DNA of 64,000 nucleotides. Source: Brachymonas wangyanguii (GTDB lineage: Bacteria; Pseudomonadota; Gammaproteobacteria; Burkholderiales; Burkholderiaceae_C). This document shows, in pieces, positions 27,540 through 35,952 of this stretch (positions are counted from its first letter, which is position 1; every line of letters begins with the position of its first letter). The stretch spans positions 2,170,001-2,234,000 of the forward strand of contig NZ_CP173677.1 of assembly GCF_045055315.1 (NCBI RefSeq), written 5' to 3'. A model generated the notes under the pieces. It had not been told where the DNA came from. It saw nothing but the letters and a program-made list of their open reading frames with translations, and did no database searches. Both the position numbers and the translations under genes were made by a program.

Positions 27540-27573
27540 AAAAAAACCCGCATGTCTTTCAACATGCGGGTTT
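27540..27573 (-). terminator. Strong intrinsic terminator after the initiator tRNA
   Basis: On the minus strand a perfect 12-bp stem (AAACCCGCATGT / ACATGCGGGTTT) with a six-base loop runs into a T tract, starting 9 bases beyond the CCA end of the tRNA. It ends transcription of the tRNA and of any readthrough from rplQ. Confidence 0.93.
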
Positions 27574-27581
27574 CTCAAAGC

Positions 27582-27658
<77 letters not shown>

Positions 27659-27681
27659 GCAAGCTCTTAGTATAACACCAT

Positions 27682-28083
27682 TTATTCGGCTTGTGCAGAT
27701 TCTTGTGCTTCTTCTGCAACAGCTTCAGCACGATCCACCAGCTCGACATAGGCCATGGGAGCGTTGTCGCCCACGCGGAAGCCCATTTTCAGGATACGCG
27801 TGTAGCCACCCGGACGCTTGGCGAAGCGCGGACCCAGGTCGTTGAACAGCTTCATGACGCTGTCGCGGTCACGCAGGCGGTCAAATGCCAGACGCTTGTT
27901 GGCAACCGTGTCCACCTTGGCCAGCGTGATCATCGGCTCGATGACCTTGCGCAGTTCCTTGGCCTTGGGCAGCGTCGTCTTGATGGCCTCGTGCTCGATC
28001 AGCGAGTTCATCATGTTGCGCAGCATGGCCTGGCGGTGGGCCGAGGTACGGTTCAGTTTACGGAGTTTCTTTCCGTGACGCAT
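27682..28083 (-). CDS. rplQ: 50S ribosomal protein L17
   Basis: Large-subunit protein L17, 133 residues, starting with the invariant MRHGKKLRKLNRTSAHRQAMLRNM. The C-terminal 15 residues (EAVAEEAQESAQAE) are an acidic extension. It is the last protein gene of the alpha operon (rpsM-rpsK-rpsD-rpoA-rplQ) and is followed by the initiator tRNA. Confidence 0.98.
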   Translation of the reverse strand: MRHGKKLRKLNRTSAHRQAMLRNMMNSLIEHEAIKTTLPKAKELRKVIEPMITLAKVDTVANKRLAFDRLRDRDSVMKLFNDLGPRFAKRPGGYTRILKMGFRVGDNAPMAYVELVDRAEAVAEEAQESAQAE

Positions 28084-28160
28084 GGTGCTTTCCTTTCAGT
28101 TATTAGCGGGCAGCCGTATCAGGTACTGCCCGGGCACACATTGGGCCGGAGCCCGGAACA

Positions 28161-28188
28161 GCCTGCGCCGCCTGGAAGCGGCACAGGC
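28161..28188 (-). other. Hairpin in the rpoA-rplQ gap
   Basis: Inverted repeat GCCTG-c-GCCGC / GCGGC-a-CAGGC around a six-base loop, starting 12 bases after the rpoA stop on the minus strand. It lacks a T tract; it may act as an RNA processing or stability element between rpoA and rplQ. Confidence 0.5.
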
Positions 28189-28199
28189 AAGGGATGAAA

Positions 28200-29189
28200 T
28201 CAGCGCTTTTCCAGACCTGCGGGCGGCCAGTTTTCCAGCTTCATGCCCAGGGTCAGGCCACGGGAGGCCAGCACTTCCTTGATTTCGTTGAGGGACTTGC
28301 GGCCCAGGTTCGGCGTCTTCAGCAGCTCGTTTTCGGTGCGCTGGATCAGGTCGCCGATGTAGTAGATGTTCTCTGCCTTCAGGCAGTTGGCAGAACGCAC
28401 GGTCAGCTCCAGCTCGTCCACCGGACGCAGCAGCACCGGGTCAAACTGGGCAGCACTGCGGGAAGCAGGCTGGTCGAACACGTCCAGTGCGCCGCCTTCC
28501 AGCTGGGCAAACACGGCCAGTTGTTCCACCAGGATCTTGGCAGAAGAACGGACGGCATCTTCAGCAGAAATGGCACCGTTGGTCTCGATCTCGATGACCA
28601 GCTTGTCCAAGTCGGTACGCTGTTCCACACGCGCGCTCTCGACGGCGTAGCTCACGCGCTTGACCGGCGAGAAGGATGCGTCCAGCACGATGCGGCCGAT
28701 GAACTTGAAGGCATCATCGGGATGGTGGCGCATGTTGCCAGGCACGTAGCCACGGCCTTTCTCCACCTTGATCTGCATGTCGATCTTGCCGCCCTGGGAC
28801 AGGTGACAGATCACGTGCTCGGGGTTGATGATCTCGACGTCGTGCGGGATCTGGATGTCGGCAGCGGTGACCGGACCTTCGCTGTCCTTGCGCAGGCTCA
28901 GCGTGACTTCGTCACGGTTGTGCAGCTTGAACACCACACCCTTCAGGTTCAGCAGGATCGCGACCACGTCTTCCTGCACGCCGTCCATGGAGGAGTACTC
29001 GTGCAACACGCCGGCAATCGTCACCTCGGTCGGGGCATAGCCCACCATGGACGACAGCAGCACGCGGCGCAGCGCGTTGCCGAGCGTATGGCCGTAGCCA
29101 CGCTCGAACGGTTCGAGGGTGACCTCGGCGCGGTTGGCGCCCAGCTGCTCGACAGTGATGTTCTTGGGTTTCAGTAGATTGGTTTGCAT
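28200..29189 (-). CDS. rpoA: DNA-directed RNA polymerase alpha subunit
   Basis: RNA polymerase alpha, 329 residues, the usual length. The N-terminal dimerisation domain (about 1-235) contains ERGYGHTLGNALRRVLLSSM, and the C-terminal domain (about 250-329), joined by a flexible linker, contains RSANCLKAENIYYIGDLIQRTENELLKTPNLGRKSLNEIKEVL, which contacts UP elements and activators such as FNR and NarL. It is the fourth gene of the alpha operon, between rpsD and rplQ. Confidence 0.98.
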   Translation of the reverse strand: MQTNLLKPKNITVEQLGANRAEVTLEPFERGYGHTLGNALRRVLLSSMVGYAPTEVTIAGVLHEYSSMDGVQEDVVAILLNLKGVVFKLHNRDEVTLSLRKDSEGPVTAADIQIPHDVEIINPEHVICHLSQGGKIDMQIKVEKGRGYVPGNMRHHPDDAFKFIGRIVLDASFSPVKRVSYAVESARVEQRTDLDKLVIEIETNGAISAEDAVRSSAKILVEQLAVFAQLEGGALDVFDQPASRSAAQFDPVLLRPVDELELTVRSANCLKAENIYYIGDLIQRTENELLKTPNLGRKSLNEIKEVLASRGLTLGMKLENWPPAGLEKR

Positions 29190-29315
29190 TCTGACTTCCT
29201 CTCAATACCCCCGGCTCGTTACACCGGTAAGGCTGGCGAAGCCCCTGACACTTGATGCAAGGTGTGTCAGGAACCAGATCGGGTGCCAGGCGGCCACAGC
29301 CACCAGACAATGGAA

Positions 29316-29333
29316 ATGCGGCCGAAGCCGCAT
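29316..29333 (-). other. TTCG-tetraloop hairpin between rpsD and rpoA
   Basis: On the minus strand a 7-bp stem ATGCGGC/GCCGCAT closes a TTCG loop eight bases after the rpsD stop, flanked by GGAA/TTCC that can extend it across a bulged G. This is a very stable RNA fold with only a short T run, so it is better read as a partial attenuator or processing site than a full terminator. A second inverted repeat (CCTGACAC / GTGTCAGG) lies nearer rpoA in the same gap. Confidence 0.55.
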
Positions 29334-29341
29334 GTTCCGGA

Positions 29342-29965
29342 TTAGCGTGAATACAATTCCACAATCAGCGATTCGTTGACGTCGGCGGCGTACTCGTCGC
29401 GGTCCGGCGTCTTCTTGAACACTGCTTCAGCCTTGTCGGCGTTCACTTCCACCCATGCCGGGAAGCCAACCTGGCCTGCCAGTTGCAGGGCTTCGATCAC
29501 GCGGGCCTGCTTGGCAGACTTTTCGCGCACGGAGATCACGTCACCCACCTTCACCATGTAGGAGGGGATGTTCACCGGCTGGCCGTTCACCAGGATGGCC
29601 TTGTGGGACACCAGCTGGCGGGCTTCTGCGCGGGTGGAACCGAAACCGGCGCGGAACACCACGTTGTCCAGACGGGACTCCAGCAGCGTCAGCAGGTTGG
29701 TACCGGTGTTGCCACGACGGCGCTCGGCTTCAGCGAAATAGCGACGGAACTGACGCTCCAGCACGCCATACATGCGCTTGACCTTCTGCTTTTCGCGCAG
29801 CTGCAGACCGTAGTCAGAGGTACGCTGGCCGGAGGTGCGGCCGTGCTGGCCGGGCTTGGCTTCGAATTTGCACTTGTCGCCAATGGAGCGACGGGCGCTC
29901 TTCAGGAACAGGTCGGTGCCTTCACGGCGTGCGAGTTTGGCCTTGGGGCCGAGGTAACGTGCCAC
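29342..29965 (-). CDS. rpsD: 30S ribosomal protein S4
   Basis: Small-subunit assembly protein S4, 207 residues. GTG start with AAAGGAA seven bases upstream. The sequence follows the form without N-terminal zinc cysteines (MARYLGPKAKLARREG) and contains the S4 RNA-binding domain (about residues 97-160, RLDNVVFRAGFGSTRAEARQLV). In E. coli S4 represses the alpha operon; whether that control exists here is not visible. Confidence 0.98.
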   Translation of the reverse strand: MARYLGPKAKLARREGTDLFLKSARRSIGDKCKFEAKPGQHGRTSGQRTSDYGLQLREKQKVKRMYGVLERQFRRYFAEAERRRGNTGTNLLTLLESRLDNVVFRAGFGSTRAEARQLVSHKAILVNGQPVNIPSYMVKVGDVISVREKSAKQARVIEALQLAGQVGFPAWVEVNADKAEAVFKKTPDRDEYAADVNESLIVELYSR

Positions 29966-30011
29966 AGTATTTTCCTTTGGTGTGTACTACTGCTTTCAAG
30001 AAAAAGCAGGA

Positions 30012-30040
30012 GCCGCCAACAACGATGAACGGTTGGCGGC
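30012..30040 (-). other. Hairpin between rpsK and rpsD
   Basis: A perfect 9-bp inverted repeat GCCGCCAAC / GTTGGCGGC with an 11-base loop lies in the 101-base gap between rpsK and rpsD. No T tract follows on the minus strand. It is the third stable hairpin in gaps of the alpha operon. Confidence 0.5.
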
Positions 30041-30066
30041 AGTGGGCTTGGGTTGAAAAAACGCGA

Positions 30067-30468
30067 TCAGATGCGACGACGCTTCTGGGGACGGCAGCCG
30101 TTGTGCGGCACCGGCGTCACGTCAGAGATAGACGTGATTTTAATACCAAGTGCAGCCAGTGCGCGAATCGAGGATTCGCGGCCCGGACCGGGACCCTTCA
30201 CTTCGACTTCCAGGTTCTTGATGCCCTGTTCCTGAGCCGCGCGGCCAGCCACTTCGGAAGCGACCTGGGCTGCGAACGGCGTGGACTTGCGGGAGCCCTT
30301 GAAGCCTTGACCACCGGAAGACGCCCAGGACAGTGCGTTGCCCTGACGATCGGTGATGGTGATGATGGTGTTGTTGAAGGAAGCGTGCACGTGTGCGATG
30401 CCGTCAGCAATGTTCTTGCGGACCTTCTTGCGGACGCGGGATGCAGCGCTGTTGGAATTTTTAGCCAT
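30067..30468 (-). CDS. rpsK: 30S ribosomal protein S11
   Basis: Small-subunit platform protein S11, 133 residues, with HVHASFNNTIITITDRQGN and the highly conserved C-terminal DVTPVPHNGCRPQKRRRI, which includes the asparagine that is converted to isoaspartate in E. coli. It follows rpsM by 19 bases in the alpha operon. Confidence 0.98.
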   Translation of the reverse strand: MAKNSNSAASRVRKKVRKNIADGIAHVHASFNNTIITITDRQGNALSWASSGGQGFKGSRKSTPFAAQVASEVAGRAAQEQGIKNLEVEVKGPGPGRESSIRALAALGIKITSISDVTPVPHNGCRPQKRRRI

Positions 30469-30487
30469 GGTGACTCTACGCTCTCAA

Positions 30488-30853
30488 TTATTTCTTCAGG
30501 GACTGGGCTGCCTTGCGCGGGCCCTTGCGGGTGCGGGCGTTGGTGCGGGTACGCTGACCACGCATCGGCAGGCCACGACGATGACGGAAACCGCGATAGC
30601 AGCCAATGTCCATCAGACGCTTGATGTTCATCGTGGTTTCGCGGCGCAGGTCACCTTCCAGGGTGAACTTGGCCAGTTCGTCACGGATCTTTTCCAGATC
30701 GGCGTCGGTCAGTTCCTTGATCTTCTTGTCGAAGGCGATGCCGCAGGCTTCGCAGATCTGGCGAGCGCGAGTACGACCAATGCCGTAGATCGCCGTCAGA
30801 CCGATTTCAGCGTGTTGGTGCGGCGGAATGTTAATACCAGCAATACGTGCCAT
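30488..30853 (-). CDS. rpsM: 30S ribosomal protein S13
   Basis: Small-subunit head protein S13, 121 residues, beginning MARIAGINIPPHQHAEIGLT with the helix-two-turn-helix GIGRTRARQI and the basic C-terminal tail RTRTNARTRKGPRK that contacts tRNA. First gene of the alpha operon, 22 bases after rpmJ. Confidence 0.98.
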   Translation of the reverse strand: MARIAGINIPPHQHAEIGLTAIYGIGRTRARQICEACGIAFDKKIKELTDADLEKIRDELAKFTLEGDLRRETTMNIKRLMDIGCYRGFRHRRGLPMRGQRTRTNARTRKGPRKAAQSLKK

Positions 30854-30875
30854 GTGATTCCTCTGTTAACTCTGA

Positions 30876-30989
30876 TCAGCCTTGACGCTGCTTGTGACGG
30901 GGGTCGGTGCAGATGATGCGCACCACGCCTTTGCGGCGGATAACTTTGCAATTACGGCAAATCTTTTTTACCGAAGCTGAGACTTTCAT
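30876..30989 (-). CDS. rpmJ: 50S ribosomal protein L36
   Basis: Very small protein of 37 residues. It starts MKVSASVKKICRNCKVIRRK and has the zinc ligands Cys11, Cys14, Cys27 and His32 of the zinc-binding L36 form. It lies between infA and rpsM on the minus strand, the usual place at the spc/alpha junction, with AGAGGAG upstream of its ATG. Confidence 0.97.
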   Translation of the reverse strand: MKVSASVKKICRNCKVIRRKGVVRIICTDPRHKQRQG

Positions 30990-31011
30990 TCTTCTCTCCT
31001 CTAATGCTTTC

Positions 31012-31230
31012 TTACTTTGCGCGGAACACGATGCGCGCTTTGGATAAATCGTATGGCGTCAATTCGACGGTTACTTTGTCACCTGGCAGGATGCGGATGT
31101 AATGCATGCGCATCTTGCCGGAGATGTGGCCGAGGACTATATGTCCGTTTTCCAGCTTCACTTTGAAGGTGGCGTTGGGGAGGTTTTCAACCACCTCGCC
31201 CTGCATCTGGATCACATCGTCTTTGGCCAT
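31012..31230 (-). CDS. infA: Translation initiation factor IF-1
   Basis: IF-1, 72 residues, a single OB-fold: MAKDDVIQMQGEVVENLPNA through GDKVTVELTPYDLSKARIVFR. ATG 31230 gives the standard N-terminus; a TTG two codons upstream overlaps secY and is less likely. The gene starts two bases after the secY stop, and lies between secY and rpmJ as in many betaproteobacteria. Confidence 0.97.
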   Translation of the reverse strand: MAKDDVIQMQGEVVENLPNATFKVKLENGHIVLGHISGKMRMHYIRILPGDKVTVELTPYDLSKARIVFRAK

Positions 31231-31232
31231 GG

Positions 31233-32552
31233 TCAACGTTCCCGGACCGATTTGAAATTCGCCTTCTTCAATAGCGCATCATATTGCTGCGTCATCAGGT
31301 AGTTCTGCACCTGGGCCATGAAGTCCATGGTGACGACCACAATGATCAGCAAGGATGTTCCACCGAAATAGAACGGCACGTTGTACTTCAGGATCAGGAA
31401 TTCGGGCAACAGACACACGAAGGTGATGTAGATTGCTCCGACCAGCGTAAGGCGCAACAGCACCTTGTCCAGGTAGCGGGCCGTGTTCTCGCCCGGACGA
31501 ATGCCCGGAATGAACGCGCCGCTCTTCTTCAGGTTGTCGCTGGTTTCACGGCTGTTGAAAACCAGTCCCGTATAGAAGAAGCAGAAGAATATGATCGCAG
31601 CAGCATAGAGCGCAATGTAGATCGGCTGACCCGGTACCAGAGCGGATGCGGCGTTGCGCAACCAGCGCATGCTTTCTCCGGCACTGAACCAGTTCACGAT
31701 CGTGGCCGGCAGCAGAATGATGGACGAGGCGAAGATCGGGGGGATCACGCCAGCCATGTTCAGCTTCAGCGGCAGGTAGGACGACTGGCCACCATAGACC
31801 TTGTTGCCCACCTGGCGACGCGCATAGTTCACCAGGATCTTGCGCTGTCCACGTTCCACATATACCACGAAGTAGGTCACGGCAGCAACCACCGCCAGGA
31901 TGATCAGCGCCACGATGATGCTCATCGCATTGGTGCGGACCAGTTCCAGCAGACCGGCAATCGCAGCCGGCAGACCGGCGGCAATACCAGCGAAGATGAT
32001 GATCGAGATGCCGTTGCCCAGACCACGCTCGGTGATCTGCTCACCCAGCCACATCAGGAACAGCGTACCGGCGGTCAGGCTGACCACGGTGGTCAACCGG
32101 AACATCATGCCGGGATCGATCACCAGGCCAGGAGAGCTTTCCAGTGCAATCGCGATACCGAAGGACTGGAAGATCGCCAGGGCCAGTGTGCCGTAGCGGG
32201 TGTACTGCGTGATCTTGCGCTGACCTGCCTGCCCCTCTTTCTTGAGTTGCATGAAGGTCGGCACCACGTAGGTCATCAGCTGCATGATGATCGATGCCGA
32301 AATGTACGGCATGATCCCGATCGCAAACACGGTGAAACGCGAGAGGGCACCACCCGAGAACATGTTGAACAGGTTCAGGATGCCGCCCTGCTGCCCACTG
32401 AAGAGCTGCTGCAGCTGGTCGGGATTGATGCCCGGGACGGGGATATGCGCCCCGATACGGTAGACCACCAGAGCCAGCAGCAGGAAGCCCAGACGACGAC
32501 GCAGGTCGCCGTACTTGGGAGCATTGGCCGTGTTAGACAGACTCGTCGCCAC
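31233..32552 (-). CDS. secY: Protein translocase channel subunit SecY
   Basis: Central channel of the SecYEG translocon, 439 residues with ten predicted membrane helices. Conserved segments include PYISASIIMQL, SSPGLVIDPGM, the cytoplasmic loop VNYARRQVG and the C-terminal MTQQYDALLKKANFK. GTG start at 32552 with AGAAGG about seven bases upstream. It follows rplO by 27 bases. The accessory genes yajC-secD-secF are also in this window at 56.5-59.8 kb. Confidence 0.98.
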   Translation of the reverse strand: MATSLSNTANAPKYGDLRRRLGFLLLALVVYRIGAHIPVPGINPDQLQQLFSGQQGGILNLFNMFSGGALSRFTVFAIGIMPYISASIIMQLMTYVVPTFMQLKKEGQAGQRKITQYTRYGTLALAIFQSFGIAIALESSPGLVIDPGMMFRLTTVVSLTAGTLFLMWLGEQITERGLGNGISIIIFAGIAAGLPAAIAGLLELVRTNAMSIIVALIILAVVAAVTYFVVYVERGQRKILVNYARRQVGNKVYGGQSSYLPLKLNMAGVIPPIFASSIILLPATIVNWFSAGESMRWLRNAASALVPGQPIYIALYAAAIIFFCFFYTGLVFNSRETSDNLKKSGAFIPGIRPGENTARYLDKVLLRLTLVGAIYITFVCLLPEFLILKYNVPFYFGGTSLLIIVVVTMDFMAQVQNYLMTQQYDALLKKANFKSVRER

Positions 32553-32579
32553 TTTGCGCCTTCTCTATGCTTTGCTTAA

Positions 32580-33011
32580 TCAGGCCACGCTGCCGCCGGC
32601 CGCCTCAATGGCAGCCTTGGCACCGGCGGTAGCGCCGATACCGGTCAGCGTCACTGCGCGGGTCAGTTCACCACTCTTGATGACCTTCACCACCTTGATC
32701 AGCTGGCCAACCAGGCCGGCTTCTTTCAGAGCCAGCATGTCGACCTGATCCAGACCCAGTTGATCCAGCTCAGTCAGGTTGATCTCGGCGTTGTACTTCA
32801 GCAGATGGGACTTGAAGCCACGCTTGGGCAGACGGCGCTGCAGGGGCATCTGGCCGCCTTCAAAGCCGACCTTGTGGTAGCCGCCAGCACGGGATTTCTG
32901 ACCCTTGTGACCACGACCAGCAGTCTTGCCGAAGCCGGAGCCAATGCCGCGGCCAACGCGGCGCTTGACCTGCTTGGAACCCTCTGCGGGTTTGAGGTTG
33001 TTGAGTTCCAT
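32580..33011 (-). CDS. rplO: 50S ribosomal protein L15
   Basis: Large-subunit protein L15, 143 residues, with the glycine- and basic-rich N-terminus MELNNLKPAEGSKQ and GRGIGSGFGKTAGRGHKGQKSR and the central FEGGQMPLQRRLPKRGF. It is placed between rpmD and secY in the spc operon. Confidence 0.98.
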   Translation of the reverse strand: MELNNLKPAEGSKQVKRRVGRGIGSGFGKTAGRGHKGQKSRAGGYHKVGFEGGQMPLQRRLPKRGFKSHLLKYNAEINLTELDQLGLDQVDMLALKEAGLVGQLIKVVKVIKSGELTRAVTLTGIGATAGAKAAIEAAGGSVA

Positions 33012-33020
33012 TGTCAGTCC

Positions 33021-33203
33021 TTACAGAACTTTCACCAGATAGGCGATCTTGTTGATCATGCCGCGAACTGCGGGAGTATCCTCCAGCTCGCTGACGCTGT
33101 TGAGCTTGCGCAGGCCCAGGCCGCGCACGGTGTCGCGGTGGGACTGCTTGGTGCCGATCGGGCTGCGCACCAGCTGCACTTTGAGTGTTTGCTTGTCAGA
33201 CAT
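33021..33203 (-). CDS. rpmD: 50S ribosomal protein L30
   Basis: Large-subunit protein L30, 60 residues, MSDKQTLKVQLVRSPIGTKQ with the conserved RGLGLRKLNSVSELEDTPAVRGM. ATG 33203 was chosen because it gives the family N-terminus and follows the rpsE stop; a four-residue extension upstream overlaps rpsE. Located between rpsE and rplO. Confidence 0.96.
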   Translation of the reverse strand: MSDKQTLKVQLVRSPIGTKQSHRDTVRGLGLRKLNSVSELEDTPAVRGMINKIAYLVKVL

Positions 33204-33214
33204 GTTTCTCTCCA

Positions 33215-33739
33215 TCAGGCAGTGAAGATGTCTTCCACGCTCAGACCACGCTTGGCGGCCACTTCAGCCGGAGTCGTGGAATTGCGCAGGGCATCCAGGG
33301 TTGCACGAACCATGTTGTACGGGTTGGACGTGCCATGGCTCTTGGCCACGACGTCGGTCACACCCATCACTTCGAACACGGCACGCATCGGGCCGCCGGC
33401 AATGATACCGGTACCCTTGGGAGCCGGAGAAACCATCACGCGGGCTGCGCCGTGGTGACCCATCACGGTGTGGTGCACGGTGCCGTTCTTCAGGGACACT
33501 TTCACCAGGTTGCGACGAGCTTCTTCCATGGCCTTCTGCACGGCAGAAGGCACTTCCTTGGATTTGCCCTTGCCCATGCCGACGCCACCGTCGCCATCAC
33601 CAACCACGGTCAGTGCAGCAAAGCTCAGGATTCGACCACCCTTGACCACCTTGGTCACGCGGTTGACCGAAATCATCTTCTCGCGCATGCCGTCGTCGCG
33701 TGCGTCGTCTTGCGGTTTGGATTGCATTTTTGTAGCCAT
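33215..33739 (-). CDS. rpsE: 30S ribosomal protein S5
   Basis: Small-subunit protein S5, 174 residues. It has the double-stranded RNA-binding domain (about 18-85, EKMISVNRVTKVVKGGRILSF) and the C-terminal domain with GTGIIAGGPMRAVFEVMGVTDV. The N-terminal 15 residues form a short variable extension. In the spc operon between rplR and rpmD. Confidence 0.98.
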   Translation of the reverse strand: MATKMQSKPQDDARDDGMREKMISVNRVTKVVKGGRILSFAALTVVGDGDGGVGMGKGKSKEVPSAVQKAMEEARRNLVKVSLKNGTVHHTVMGHHGAARVMVSPAPKGTGIIAGGPMRAVFEVMGVTDVVAKSHGTSNPYNMVRATLDALRNSTTPAEVAAKRGLSVEDIFTA

Positions 33740-33751
33740 TTTCGATCCCTC

Positions 33752-34117
33752 TTAGAACTGCAGGCCAGCTTCACGGGCTGCGTCGGCCAGAGCCTTGACG
33801 CGACCATGGTAGGCAAAGCCTGCGCGATCGAAGGCAACCTTCTCGACGCCTGCAGCTTTCGCCTTCTCAGCAATGCGCTTGCCGATCATGGCGGCAGCAG
33901 CGACGTTGCCACCCTTGCCGGCGGCGCCCAGTTCCTTGCGGATATCGGCTTCGGCAGTGGAGGCAGAAGCCAGCACCTTGGTGCCGCAACCGGAGATCAC
34001 GGCAGCATACATGTGCAGGTTGGTGCGGTTCACCATCAGGCGCGGAACGCCCTGCGCTGCAATGCGGATACGGGTCTGGCGCGCACGGCGAATACGTTGT
34101 GCTTTCTTGTTCAACAT
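33752..34117 (-). CDS. rplR: 50S ribosomal protein L18
   Basis: Large-subunit 5S rRNA-binding protein L18, 121 residues, with RIRRARQTRIRI and the conserved C-terminal VEKVAFDRAGFAYHGRVKALADAAREAGL. It lies between rplF (11-base gap) and rpsE. Confidence 0.98.
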   Translation of the reverse strand: MLNKKAQRIRRARQTRIRIAAQGVPRLMVNRTNLHMYAAVISGCGTKVLASASTAEADIRKELGAAGKGGNVAAAAMIGKRIAEKAKAAGVEKVAFDRAGFAYHGRVKALADAAREAGLQF

Positions 34118-34128
34118 GATGCCGTTCC

Positions 34129-34662
34129 TTATTTCTTCTTGGTCTCTTTGATGATTACGCGTTCGTCGGCGTAACGCACACCCTTGCCCTTGTAGGGCTC
34201 CGGCGGACGGGTAGCACGCACTTCAGCGGCGATCTGACCGACAACCTGGCGGTTGGCACCCTTGATCACGACTTCGGTAGGAGTCGGAGTGACGGCGGTA
34301 ATGCCTTCAGGCATTTCCATGACCACGGGGTGGGAGTAACCGACGTTCAGGTTGAGCTTGTTGCCCTGGACGGAGGCCTTGTAGCCCACGCCGATCAGGG
34401 ACAGCTTCTTCTCGAAGCCCTTGCTCACGCCATTCACCATGTTGTTCACCAGCTGACGCATGGTGCCGGACATGGCATTGGCTTCACGGGAGTCGTCTGC
34501 GGGAACGAAGGACAGCTTGCCGTCCTTGTTCTCGATCTTCACCAGGCGGTTGGCAGCGGTAGCCAGCTGGCCACCGGAACCCTTGACGCTGATCTGGTCT
34601 TCGCCGATCACGACGTCGACGCCCTGGGGGATTTCAACGGGCATTTTACCTACACGGGACAT
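34129..34662 (-). CDS. rplF: 50S ribosomal protein L6
   Basis: Large-subunit protein L6, 177 residues, two related domains: MSRVGKMPVEIPQGVDVVI at the start and the C-terminal RPPEPYKGKGVRYADERVIIKETKKK. It is located between rpsH (21-base gap) and rplR in the spc operon. Confidence 0.98.
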   Translation of the reverse strand: MSRVGKMPVEIPQGVDVVIGEDQISVKGSGGQLATAANRLVKIENKDGKLSFVPADDSREANAMSGTMRQLVNNMVNGVSKGFEKKLSLIGVGYKASVQGNKLNLNVGYSHPVVMEMPEGITAVTPTPTEVVIKGANRQVVGQIAAEVRATRPPEPYKGKGVRYADERVIIKETKKK

Positions 34663-34683
34663 TCTGTATTCTCCTCGCTTCGA

Positions 34684-35079
34684 TTACGCCACGTAGCACA
34701 GCACTTCGCCACCGACGCCGGCAGCACGTGCCTTGCGGTCGGTCATCACGCCCTTGGGCGTGGTGACGATGGCGACGCCCAGGCCGTTCATGACCTGGGG
34801 CAGGGTCTTGCTACCCTTGTACACGCGCAGGCCAGGACGGCTGACGCGCTCGATACGCTCGATCACCGGACGGCCGGCGTAGTACTTCAGGGCGATTTCC
34901 AGGACGGGCTTGCCGTCTTCGTTCTTGACTTCAAAACCGTCAATGTAGCCTTCATCTTGCAGCACTTGCGCGATGGCTGCCTTCACCTTGGAAGACGGCA
35001 CGCGGACGCTGGCCTTGTTGACCATTTGTGCGTTACGGATGCGGGTCAACAGATCGGCAATGGGATCACTCATGCTCAT
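34684..35079 (-). CDS. rpsH: 30S ribosomal protein S8
   Basis: Small-subunit protein S8, 131 residues, from MSMSDPIADLLTRIRNAQMV to the C-terminal VMTDRKARAAGVGGEVLCYVA. In E. coli S8 is the autogenous repressor of the spc operon by binding rplE mRNA; that site was not examined structurally here. Between rpsN and rplF. Confidence 0.98.
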   Translation of the reverse strand: MSMSDPIADLLTRIRNAQMVNKASVRVPSSKVKAAIAQVLQDEGYIDGFEVKNEDGKPVLEIALKYYAGRPVIERIERVSRPGLRVYKGSKTLPQVMNGLGVAIVTTPKGVMTDRKARAAGVGGEVLCYVA

Positions 35080-35096
35080 TCTTGTTCTCCTGCCGA

Positions 35097-35402
35097 TTAC
35101 CAGCTGGCCTTGGTGACGCCGGGGATGCCACCGGCGAAGGCGATTTCACGGATCTTGGCGCGGCCAAGACCAAATTGACGGAACGTGCCACGGGGACGGC
35201 CGGTCAGTTCGCAACGGTTGCGCTGACGGGTCGGGTTGGCATTGCGGGGCAGCTTCTGCAGCGCCAGACGGGCGGCATCGCGCTCTTCGCCAGACTTGCT
35301 GACGTCGTTGGCGATTGCCTTCAGTTCGGCGTGCTTCTTGGCAAACTTGGCGACCAGCTTGGCGCGCTTCTGCTCACGTTGGATAAGTGCAACTTTAGCC
35401 AT
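35097..35402 (-). CDS. rpsN: 30S ribosomal protein S14
   Basis: Small-subunit protein S14, 101 residues, the long form without the zinc-binding CxxC pairs; conserved C-terminal RNRCELTGRPRGTFRQFGLGRAKIREIAFAGGIPGVTKASW. It lies between rplE and rpsH. Confidence 0.98.
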   Translation of the reverse strand: MAKVALIQREQKRAKLVAKFAKKHAELKAIANDVSKSGEERDAARLALQKLPRNANPTRQRNRCELTGRPRGTFRQFGLGRAKIREIAFAGGIPGVTKASW

Positions 35403-35410
35403 GTCTTACC

Positions 35411-35950
35411 TCAGTTCTTGAAGGGGAAGCGGAAGCCGGCGAGCAGTGCCTTGCACTCTTCGTCGGTCTTGGCCGTCGTGGTGATGCTGATGTTCAGACC
35501 ACGCAGGGCATCCACCTTGTCGTATTCGATTTCCGGGAAGATGATCTGTTCCTTGACGCCGACGTTGTAGTTGCCGCGACCGTCGAAAGAACGGCCGGAG
35601 ATACCACGGAAGTCACGCACGCGCGGCAGCGCGATGTTGATGAAGCGGTCCAGGAATTCGTACATCTGCACGCCACGCAGGGTGACCATGCAACCCAGAG
35701 GCTGGCCTTCGCGGATCTTGAAACCGGCGATGGCGCGCTTGGCCTTGGTCACGACGGGCTTCTGACCAGCAATCTTGGCCAGGTCAGCAACGGCGTTGTC
35801 CATGACCTTCTTGTCGGCAACCGCCTCACCCACACCCATGTTCAGGGTGATCTTGGTGATACGGGGCACCTGCATCGGGGACTTGTAGCCGAACTTTTCG
35901 ATCAGTTCGGGGGCGACCTTGTCGCGGAATTGGTCTTGCAAACGTGCCAT
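35411..35950 (-). CDS. rplE: 50S ribosomal protein L5
   Basis: Large-subunit 5S rRNA-binding protein L5, 179 residues, with VPRITKITLNMGVGEAVADKK, the P-site loop region around RRVxMQP-like GCMVTLRGVQMYEFLDR, and FDGRGNYNVGVKEQIIFPEI. It starts two bases after rplX and precedes rpsN. Confidence 0.98.
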   Translation of the reverse strand: MARLQDQFRDKVAPELIEKFGYKSPMQVPRITKITLNMGVGEAVADKKVMDNAVADLAKIAGQKPVVTKAKRAIAGFKIREGQPLGCMVTLRGVQMYEFLDRFINIALPRVRDFRGISGRSFDGRGNYNVGVKEQIIFPEIEYDKVDALRGLNISITTTAKTDEECKALLAGFRFPFKN

Positions 35951-35952
35951 GT

